NCBI GenBank assembly: GCA_021741925.1
Contig: JAIOWW010000003.1
Location: forward strand, 1 to 26,792
From: Pontimonas sp.
GTDB taxonomy: Bacteria; Actinomycetota; Actinomycetes; Actinomycetales; Microbacteriaceae
Length of the DNA: 26,792 bases
Direction of reading: 5' to 3'
Both the position numbers and the translations under genes were made by a program. Below, piece after piece: positions 14,723 to 20,733 of the stretch (within the stretch, counting starts at the first letter, position 1; every line of letters starts with the position of its first letter). The notes under the pieces are model-generated. The model was given only the letters and a program-made list of their open reading frames with translations, was not told the DNA's origin and made no database searches.

Positions 14723-15786
14723 CCCAGCACTGCTATGCGGAGATTTCCCTTCCCGCTTTTCGAGCCAATGTCCGGCACGCCAAGAAGACACTCGCCGGCA
14801 AAGCGAAGCTCATGATTGCGGTCAAGTCAGAGGCCTATGGCCATGGTGGTCTCACCCTCGCACATGCCGCCCGAGAAGCCGGAGCTGACGCACTCGCTGT
14901 GCTCGATATCGCCCAGGGGATTCAGATTAGGGCGGCTGAACCAGATATCCCACTCCTGTGTTGGCTGCACTCCCCCACCAGTGATTTTGGTGGTGCCGCA
15001 CGCGCAGGGTTGGACCTGGGAATCTCGGGCACCTGGCAATTAGACCTTCTGGTAGCGCAGGCGCCAGGGATGAACACCCGTGTGCACCTCAAAATTGACA
15101 CTGGTCTGCACCGAAACGGAGCTTTAGCGAAGCAGTGGCCAGACCTCGTGCGCCACGCTGCCGCCATAGAAGCCGACGGTCACATCACCGTAGTCGGAAT
15201 CTGGTCCCACCTTGCCGACACGTCACTCGAGGAAGACAATGCCTCGCTACAGCGGTTCCACGATGCCGTGGAGATTGCCCGTGCAGCTGGTCTCACACCG
15301 TCCCTCCTCCACATTGCTGCATCAGCAGCGGCAGCCGATGTGCCAGAAGCGCGCCTGGACATGGTTCGGGTTGGCATCATCGCCTATGGAGTCTCTCCGT
15401 TTGGTGACCGCACTGCCCAGGAGCTGGGCTTCCAGCCCGTCATGTCGGTCCGTGCTCAGGTGGTCTCTCACAGCCCGCGCGGCGACACCGCAACACTGGG
15501 AATGGGTTTTGGTGATGGACTCCTGCCTCCGCACGCTGGACGCGGCTGGGTCACCTATGCAGGTGTTCGCTACCCCATCGAGAGCGTGGAGGCTGACCAC
15601 CTGATCATCGGCTCCGCAGCTGATGTGGCTCTTCCTCCGGTCGGCGAGTGGATCACGCTCTGGGGGGATTCCCGGGGAGAGTCACCACGGGCCGAGGACT
15701 GGGCAGAGTGGGCAGACACCATCGGCGATGAGGTGGTGTCCTCGCTGGGAGCCCACGTCCAGAGAAAAGTTATCGACGAGAACTGA
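14713..15786 (+). CDS. alr: Alanine-racemase homologue with altered C-terminal domain
   Basis: A 357-residue fold-type III PLP enzyme. The barrel is complete and has the PLP lysine Lys38 in VKSEAYGHG with Tyr42, KIDTGLHRNG (Arg134), SHLAD (His166), HIAASAA, and MVRVGIIAYG (Arg219). The C-terminal domain departs from the family: the VSYGxxY stretch is deleted, the catalytic tyrosine of VGYADG is Phe266 (MGFGDG), the CMDQ motif reads VEADHL (292-297), and the TINYE segment reads TIGDE. In alanine racemases this domain completes the active site of the partner subunit, so a standard homodimer would lack the second catalytic base. It may pair with the product of the preceding overlapping gene, or use another substrate. 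It overlaps the convergent gatD-like gene by 17 bases. Confidence 0.88.
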   Translation: MELTQHCYAEISLPAFRANVRHAKKTLAGKAKLMIAVKSEAYGHGGLTLAHAAREAGADALAVLDIAQGIQIRAAEPDIPLLCWLHSPTSDFGGAARAGLDLGISGTWQLDLLVAQAPGMNTRVHLKIDTGLHRNGALAKQWPDLVRHAAAIEADGHITVVGIWSHLADTSLEEDNASLQRFHDAVEIARAAGLTPSLLHIAASAAAADVPEARLDMVRVGIIAYGVSPFGDRTAQELGFQPVMSVRAQVVSHSPRGDTATLGMGFGDGLLPPHAGRGWVTYAGVRYPIESVEADHLIIGSAADVALPPVGEWITLWGDSRGESPRAEDWAEWADTIGDEVVSSLGAHVQRKVIDEN

Positions 15787-16501
15787 GTCGCCCCACAATC
15801 AACGCTCGTGCGCGTGTTGCCGCAGACTCGACGCGGTGGTGAAAATCAGAAAGTTCTGGCGTGAGACCCCGAGACGCCAACACCTCGGTCACGATATCGA
15901 GGGCCCAATGTGGATTGAGAGCCAGGGCAGGTCCACCCAGCCTGGTCGCAAAAAGACCTGGCGCACGAAGTCCCTCTCCCTTGGGCCAACCCTCGGGAGC
16001 GCCCTGCAACTCCATCAAGGGGGTCGCCTCCCCGACCAGTTCGGTTGTGCCCACGTGATTGATATACCCGGCACACTCGCGCCCCGCAAAGTCCAGGCCT
16101 CGAACCTCTCCGGAAAGACGTCCGTCACGATAATCCGCGCGTGAAGGGAAGATTCCCGCTCCCGGCACCGTCTCACCCTCAGCCGTGACCAGGGACTCCC
16201 CGAGGAGATCCCATCCCATCCCCACGGCAACCCATGCTGCCCCAGAGTCCTTCCACCGCTGGAAAAGTCGCACCAGTGCAATCAGGTCCGTCGCGGCGGG
16301 AGCAAGCTGCGAGGTGGAACCACTCCCGATGGTGACGATATCGACTGTGCTGGGTGCGTCGGCAGGGCCGTGAACGTCAACGATCGCCACTTCATGCCCC
16401 ATCTGACGCAACGTCATGGCCAGAATCTCCGCGGAAGCCGTGCTGCCGTTGAGCCCGAGACGTTGCGGGAGTACTCGCGCGATGGTGAACCAGTGCGTCA
16501 T
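15770..16501 (-). CDS. gatD: GatD-like amidotransferase homologue lacking catalytic Cys and His
   Basis: A 243-residue member of the CobQ/GatD class I glutamine amidotransferase family. In true GatD the protein releases ammonia from glutamine and passes it to MurT, which amidates D-Glu of lipid II. The fold is recognisable: RLGLNGSTASAEILAMTLRQ at 14-33, VDIVTIGSGS at 53-62, GYINHVG at 145-151. The nucleophile elbow reads AVGMGWDLLG (92-101) where the family has xICGGYQxLG, so the cysteine is Gly94 (codon at 16220-16222). The TYLHGP histidine is Gly189 in TRLGGP (codon 15935-15937). The only cysteine, Cys143, is elsewhere. It should be unable to hydrolyse glutamine. The start overlaps the murT-like stop by four bases, so the pair is still coupled. 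The even, intact frame argues against a pseudogene. Confidence 0.85.
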   Translation of the reverse strand: MTHWFTIARVLPQRLGLNGSTASAEILAMTLRQMGHEVAIVDVHGPADAPSTVDIVTIGSGSTSQLAPAATDLIALVRLFQRWKDSGAAWVAVGMGWDLLGESLVTAEGETVPGAGIFPSRADYRDGRLSGEVRGLDFAGRECAGYINHVGTTELVGEATPLMELQGAPEGWPKGEGLRAPGLFATRLGGPALALNPHWALDIVTEVLASRGLTPELSDFHHRVESAATRARALIVGRLSSRR

Positions 16502-17769
16502 GGCGCTCCCTCGAGTTCCTTGTATCCGGCAAGTCGTCGAATGAGCATCATCTGTTCGTAGTTAACGATGGCCGACACCATGACGTTTCGTTCCAGTGCC
16601 ATCTCTCGAACCGCGGAAAGAGCCTCCGCCGAGTCCTCGATCACCTGGCCCCAAGGAATTCCTCGGTATTCCAAGAAGATCGCCCACTGCCACGCTTTGG
16701 TGCCGGTGAGCACATCCACGTGATCGATGGGGCCAAGGTCAACGTCGTAGAGCCAGGAAGGATCTGGTGTCCCCTCATCAACTGCCACCCACACAAGGTC
16801 CGGAGAGTGGGCCATCGCATCGAGGTTCACCTGCAAACTGGGGAGATTCTTCATCATGGTGAGCGCAATCTGCGCGCCTTTGTGGGTGATGACTTCCCCG
16901 CGCCCATAGACCGGGGCGCCTGAGTTCATCGCCTCACGTAACGCCTCGACATCGACTGGTACCTGCAGAACTGTGGCAAGACACCCCACTGCAAGAGCTG
17001 CGTCGACGGCGTAGTGCAAACCAGGGGCGGGAAGGGTGATCTCAACGTCCTCCCCGCCCAGCTGCAGTGTGGCCTGCTGATTGTCGGTCGATAGCAACGT
17101 CACCACTGGCGCACCGGGAAGCGTTGGAGTCCCGTCAGCGAAGAGCGGGGCCGCGACGACACCGTGCGCAGCACTCGCCAGAGCAGTTGATGACAGGTCA
17201 ATCGACTCAACCCGTACGCCCCGCAGGGCCACCTCTGCACCGAGGGCAACAAGGTTGGGGTCTCCCGCGTTGACCAACACACCCACTCGGGCTCGGGCAG
17301 CGAGATCACGCAGCATTCGATAAACGTTCTCTGGCTCACCAAACCGATTCAATTGGTCAACTTGAAGATTGGTCAGCACCACCCAATCAGGGGTGAGGGC
17401 ATCGGCAATGATCCCTGCGTAGGCTTCATCCACTTCGAGCACAGCGATATCTGCGCGGACGCGTCCCGTGACTCCGGCAGCTCCCACTACGGCGGAAGCC
17501 AAACCCTGCGGCAGGTTCCCCCCGGCAGGGTTAGTGAACACCGTAAGCCCGTGCGCGCGCAGGAGCGACGCCACCATTGTCGTCGTCGTGGACTTTCCGT
17601 TGGACCCGGACACAAAAATTGTGCCCTGAGTCAAAGCCCCTAGAGTCTCCGCAAGGACATGAGGACGCATCCTCAGGAGGGCGAGACCCGGAAAAGCTGA
17701 ACCGCCTCCGCGCAATCGTGTGAGAAACCGCAGGAGTTTCGCGATGACGAAGGAGGGAAACTTACCCAC
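16498..17769 (-). CDS. murT: MurT-like Mur ligase without zinc ribbon
   Basis: A 423-residue Mur-ligase-fold protein. In MurT/GatD the ligase activates the alpha-carboxyl of D-Glu in lipid II with ATP. Kept features are the P-loop FVSGSNGKSTTTTM (52-65), AVLEVDEA (109-116), VVLTNLQVDQLNRFGEPENV (130-149), MMKNLPSLQVNL (305-316) and the C-terminal SWLYDVDL (338-345), whose Asp342 corresponds to the MurT aspartate needed for activity. The four-cysteine zinc ribbon inserted in the middle domain of MurT is absent: the whole protein has one cysteine (Cys263). The GTG start at 17769 follows the sigA stop by five bases with AGGA just before it, so it is read from the sigA message or coupled to it. 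Paired with a catalytically dead GatD homologue, it probably attaches an amine other than glutamine-derived ammonia. Confidence 0.85.
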   Translation of the reverse strand: MGKFPSFVIAKLLRFLTRLRGGGSAFPGLALLRMRPHVLAETLGALTQGTIFVSGSNGKSTTTTMVASLLRAHGLTVFTNPAGGNLPQGLASAVVGAAGVTGRVRADIAVLEVDEAYAGIIADALTPDWVVLTNLQVDQLNRFGEPENVYRMLRDLAARARVGVLVNAGDPNLVALGAEVALRGVRVESIDLSSTALASAAHGVVAAPLFADGTPTLPGAPVVTLLSTDNQQATLQLGGEDVEITLPAPGLHYAVDAALAVGCLATVLQVPVDVEALREAMNSGAPVYGRGEVITHKGAQIALTMMKNLPSLQVNLDAMAHSPDLVWVAVDEGTPDPSWLYDVDLGPIDHVDVLTGTKAWQWAIFLEYRGIPWGQVIEDSAEALSAVREMALERNVMVSAIVNYEQMMLIRRLAGYKELEGAP

Positions 17770-17774
17770 TGGTC

Positions 17775-19586
17775 CTACTCGAGGTAGTCGCGGAGTGCCT
17801 GCGAGCGGGAAGGGTGGCGCAATTTCGCCATCGTTTTGGACTCGATCTGGCGGATGCGCTCACGCGTGACACCGAAGGTGTCTCCTATTTGGTCGAGAGT
17901 CTTGGGCATACCATCGCCGAGACCAAAACGCATGCGAATCACACCCGCTTCGCGCTCAGAGAGCGAATCGAGCAACATTTCCAACTGGCGTTGCAACATG
18001 GTGAATCCCACCGCATCGGCCGGGACTACTGCTTCAGTGTCCTCAATGAGGTCACCAAATTCGCTGTCGCCATCCTCACCCAATGGCGTGTGGAGTGAAA
18101 TCGGCTCGCGACCATACTTTTGAACCTCGACAACCTTCTCGGGAGTCATGTCGAGTTCTCGGGCCAGCTCTTCGGGCGTGGGTTCGCGTCCGAGGTCCTG
18201 CAACATTTGGCGCTGCACACGAGCAAGCTTGTTGATCACTTCGACCATGTGCACAGGGATACGGATGGTGCGTGCTTGATCCGCCATTGCCCGGGTGATG
18301 GCCTGCCTGATCCACCAGGTGGCATAAGTGGAGAACTTGAAACCCTTGGTGTAATCGAACTTCTCCACGGCACGAATGAGACCGAGGTTTCCCTCTTGAA
18401 TGAGATCCAGGAACTGCATGCCTCGACCGGTGTAGCGCTTCGCCAACGACACCACGAGACGCAGGTTGGCTCCCAGGAGGTGGTTTTTCGCCCGCTGGCC
18501 ATCTTTCGCAATCTCGTGCAGTTCACGAGCCAATTTCGTCGTGCGCTGTGAGGCTGTGAGGGAGGACAGCTTTTCTTCAGCGAAAAGTCCCGCCTCAATG
18601 CGCAACGCGAGCTCTACTTCTTGCTCTGCGTTGAGCAGCGCGACTTTACCAATCTGCTTCAGATAATCCTTGACAGGGTCAGCCGTTGCGCCGGTGATGG
18701 TCGTGGAAATGATGGGAGCATCATCGTCATCAGTGCTGGAGAGCACGAGGGCGCCTTGGGGCAAAATCTCTTTCTCGACCTCGTCGTCATCATCGACGGC
18801 GGCTTCCGCGAGCCCTGCAATGATGTCTGCACCCAGCTTCTCTGCTACGGCATCGGGGACTACATCTGTGTCCGTGTCCGCGTCTGTGTCATCTGACGTG
18901 TCCTCTACCTCGATGACATCTGGTTCATCGTCGTCGCTCTGCATGACATCAGCCGCGGCAGTGGGCTTCTTGCCTCGGGCGGGACCACTGGTCTTCGGAG
19001 CAGGGGACGCAGCTCTCTTCGGTGCAGTCTTCTTTGCGGGCGCTTTGGCAGCGGGAGCCTTTGTCGCGGCAGCCTTCGTTGCAGCTTTAGACGGGGTGGC
19101 TTTCTTCGCGGGAGTCTTCGTGACTGGCTTCGCAGCTGGAGTCTTTTTTGCAGCGGGCTTAGCGGCGACAGGTTTCTTCGCCGCAGGCTTAGCGGCGACA
19201 GGTTTCTTCGCCGCAGGCTTAGCGGCGACAGGTTTCTTCGCGGCAGGTTTCTTCGCCGCAGGCTTAGCGGCGACAGGCTTCTTCGCGGCAGGCGACTTTG
19301 CGGGAGCCTTGGTGGCTGCGGGCTTAGCGGCGACAGGCTTCTTCGCTGGTGCGGGCTTCTTGGCGGGAGCTTTCTTCACCGCAGGTTTCTTCGCTACCGC
19401 CGTCGCTGCAGGCTTCGAAGGTGCGGACTTTGTGGCGGGCTTTGTTGCTGCTGGGGTCACAGGTGCTGGTGCTGCTTTCTTGTTAGTTTTCGCGGAACCA
19501 CGTCCAAAACCACGGACACGATCCAAAAGACTCTGTTTCTGTGGCTTTTTTCCCGCACTTGATTCGGGAGGTGTGCGTTGAGCCAT
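17775..19586 (-). CDS. sigA: Principal RNA polymerase sigma factor (group 1 sigma-70)
   Basis: The housekeeping sigma factor, 603 residues. Residues 300-603 hold regions 1.2 to 4: DPVKDYLKQIGKVALLNAEQ (303-322), region 2 with GRGMQFLDLIQEGNLGLIRA (388-407) and KFSTYATWWIRQAITRA (417-433), region 3 with REPTPEELAREL, and region 4 with the helix-turn-helix TLDQIGDTFGVTRERIRQIE (563-582). The N-terminal half is unusual in composition: about 35-210 is Lys/Ala/Pro-rich with near-exact KPVAAKPAAK repeats, and about 215-290 is strongly acidic. Such basic tails occur in other Micrococcales sigma factors. The ATG at 19586 is chosen because it follows AGGTGG and starts MAQRTPPESS; an in-frame start 16 codons earlier lacks support. 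The murT- and gatD-like genes follow after five bases. Confidence 0.96.
   Translation of the reverse strand: MAQRTPPESSAGKKPQKQSLLDRVRGFGRGSAKTNKKAAPAPVTPAATKPATKSAPSKPAATAVAKKPAVKKAPAKKPAPAKKPVAAKPAATKAPAKSPAAKKPVAAKPAAKKPAAKKPVAAKPAAKKPVAAKPAAKKPVAAKPAAKKTPAAKPVTKTPAKKATPSKAATKAAATKAPAAKAPAKKTAPKRAASPAPKTSGPARGKKPTAAADVMQSDDDEPDVIEVEDTSDDTDADTDTDVVPDAVAEKLGADIIAGLAEAAVDDDDEVEKEILPQGALVLSSTDDDDAPIISTTITGATADPVKDYLKQIGKVALLNAEQEVELALRIEAGLFAEEKLSSLTASQRTTKLARELHEIAKDGQRAKNHLLGANLRLVVSLAKRYTGRGMQFLDLIQEGNLGLIRAVEKFDYTKGFKFSTYATWWIRQAITRAMADQARTIRIPVHMVEVINKLARVQRQMLQDLGREPTPEELARELDMTPEKVVEVQKYGREPISLHTPLGEDGDSEFGDLIEDTEAVVPADAVGFTMLQRQLEMLLDSLSEREAGVIRMRFGLGDGMPKTLDQIGDTFGVTRERIRQIESKTMAKLRHPSRSQALRDYLE
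19161..19294. repeat. 30-bp tandem repeats in sigA tail
   Basis: A 30-base unit beginning AGCGGCGACAGGTTTCTTCG occurs at 19161-19190 and 19191-19220 without a mismatch, again with changes at 19221-19250, and after a 15-base insertion at 19265-19294; a further partial copy starts at 19326. It encodes the KPVAAKPAAK repeats of SigA and is likely to vary in copy number between strains. Confidence 0.8.
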
Positions 19587-19631
19587 GAGCCACCTGCTCC
19601 ACTGTGTGACGGGCAGTAAGAAAACCCTTGT

Positions 19632-19654
19632 CAAGTTTCACGGACGTGAACTTG
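19632..19654 (-). repeat. Inverted repeat in sigA leader
   Basis: In the minus orientation CAAGTTCACG-TC-CGTGAAACTTG forms ten pairs with one bulge. It lies 46 bases upstream of the sigA ATG, between a candidate promoter and the gene. It could be an RNA hairpin in the leader (a GGGTTTTC run follows it), the terminator of the upstream PAC2 gene, or a protein-binding site. Confidence 0.45.
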
Positions 19655-19670
19655 CAGGGCCTTCTCCCAC

Positions 19671-19679
19671 ATTATGTCA
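19671..19679 (-). promoter_or_regulatory. Candidate extended -10 promoter of sigA
   Basis: TGACATAAT on the minus strand combines a TGN extension with the CATAAT hexamer, the best -10 match in the gap between PAC2 and sigA. Initiation near 19664 would give a leader of about 78 bases holding the inverted repeat at 19632-19654. No -35 match is seen, as allowed for extended -10 promoters. Confidence 0.45.
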
Positions 19680-19719
19680 CGATTCGACCACGGCGCAGGA
19701 CACCTCGGACCCGCGCGCC

Positions 19720-20652
19720 CTAGGTTTCGTCGAGAACCTCGCCAGGGGCGTCTTGGTCACTGCGCTTAGCAAGGAAGTCCTGCAACTCTTGGGCAATATC
19801 GTCCGCGTTCGGGATCTCCCCATCGGCACCCATCAGGGGCGAGGGAATCGGGTTGTCCTCCATATAGGAGTCATGGCGACTCTCCAAAGTGTCAACAAGT
19901 TTTCGCAGCTCATGATTGTCGTCCACTTGCTCGGCAATTCCCTGCAAGAACAAACGACCGGATTCCCGCAACGCGTCGGTCGGGAAAATGAGTCCCGTCG
20001 CTTGGCTGACGCTCTGGAGGGCAGCAATGGCCGCGTCGGGAAACTCCGCGTCTGCGAGATAGTGCGGGACCAGGACCACAAAACCTGCGGTGGGGTGTCC
20101 TGTTTCCTGCAGGCGGTATTCGATGAGATGCATCAGGGTGCCGGGAACACTCGTGGTGGGTCTCCACACCGACAGAGCATCGGTAATGTCGTCGCGATTT
20201 CCGCTCACCGTGACACCCAGACTCCGGGTGTGGGGAACCGGCATCGGTATCGCATGGACCCAGGAGCTACTCTCCACGCCAAGATCATCAATCAGGTCGA
20301 GAACGATGTCACTGACCTGTTCCCAACGAAAATCCGGCTCATAGCCGGAAAGAAACAAGAACTGGGCACCCAGCTCGTCCTTGACGAGATCCAAAGAAAG
20401 TCTCGGTGGCTCATACGAGGTGAGTGAAGTTTCCTCAAAATGGAAGAGTGGGCGACGCGCACGATAGTCAATGAGTAGGTCGTTGACGAAAGCTCCCACA
20501 CGCTGTGTCTCCAGGGTCTCAAAGACGTACTTGTTCACTTGGCTGACAGCCCCACCTGCATCAGCGAATCCAGTTAATCCCGCGACCAGCGGAAGCCCTC
20601 GAGGAACGTCAGAGAGCTCCATGGCTTCACGAAAGATTTCATCACGGAACAT
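19720..20652 (-). CDS. PAC2 family protein
   Basis: A 310-residue actinobacterial PAC2 family protein (proteasome assembly chaperone-like fold; the bacterial role is unknown). Recognisable parts are VAGLTGFADAGGAVSQVNKY (23-42), FVNDLLIDYRARRP (55-68), QFLFLSGYEPDFRWEQ, the VHAIPMPVPHTRSLGVTVSG stretch near 132-151, and SVPGTLMHLIEYRLQETGHP followed by VLVPHYLADAEFPDAA. The C-terminal 50 residues are acidic and probably disordered. It looks cytosolic. The ATG at 20652 has TAGCAT six bases upstream (leaderless pattern) and no better start. It is divergent from pepA, with 81 bases between starts, and lies upstream of sigA on the same strand. PAC2 genes near sigA are common in actinobacteria. 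Confidence 0.9.
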   Translation of the reverse strand: MFRDEIFREAMELSDVPRGLPLVAGLTGFADAGGAVSQVNKYVFETLETQRVGAFVNDLLIDYRARRPLFHFEETSLTSYEPPRLSLDLVKDELGAQFLFLSGYEPDFRWEQVSDIVLDLIDDLGVESSSWVHAIPMPVPHTRSLGVTVSGNRDDITDALSVWRPTTSVPGTLMHLIEYRLQETGHPTAGFVVLVPHYLADAEFPDAAIAALQSVSQATGLIFPTDALRESGRLFLQGIAEQVDDNHELRKLVDTLESRHDSYMEDNPIPSPLMGADGEIPNADDIAQELQDFLAKRSDQDAPGEVLDET

Positions 20653-20658
20653 ATCTCC

Positions 20659-20664
20659 ATGCTA
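20659..20664 (-). promoter_or_regulatory. -10 box of leaderless PAC2 promoter
   Basis: TAGCAT on the minus strand, then six bases (GGAGAT), then the ATG. GGAGAT touches the start codon and is too close for a normal ribosome-binding site. Confidence 0.5.
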
Positions 20665-20700
20665 GCGAGCCGGCCCACCGGATTCAGGAAGCTTCGCCCT

Positions 20701-20719
20701 GAGCGATATCGAATCGCTC
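20701..20719. promoter_or_regulatory. Operator-like inverted repeat before pepA
   Basis: GAGCGAT-ATCGA-ATCGCTC has perfect seven-base arms and ends two bases before the pepA -10 box, so it covers the -35 and spacer zone. It is a plausible repressor site; the binding protein is unknown. Confidence 0.45.
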
Positions 20720-20721
20720 GG

Positions 20722-20727
20722 TACGAT
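20722..20727 (+). promoter_or_regulatory. -10 box of leaderless pepA promoter
   Basis: TACGAT, six bases (AGGGCC), then ATG at 20734. Together with the family N-terminus this fixes the start and rejects the in-frame ATG at 20659. Confidence 0.55.
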
Positions 20728-20733
20728 AGGGCC

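Noticed and set aside
15935..16222. Sequencing error as the cause of the missing GatD residues
   Set aside because: Two separate catalytic codons are clean glycine codons (GGG and GGT) in an intact frame, and the partner MurT independently lacks its zinc ribbon.
18670..19581. 303-codon plus-strand frame opposite sigA
   Set aside because: Ala/Gly/Phe repeats that are the complement of the SigA Lys/Ala/Pro tail; low complexity, no family resemblance, and sigA is certain.
19627..19634. TTGACA-like hexamer on the minus strand before sigA
   Set aside because: It is part of the inverted repeat arm, and no acceptable -10 box lies 16-18 bases downstream.
19585..20427. 280-codon plus-strand frame opposite PAC2
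   Set aside because: Shadow frame; PAC2 on the minus strand has family motifs and a promoter.
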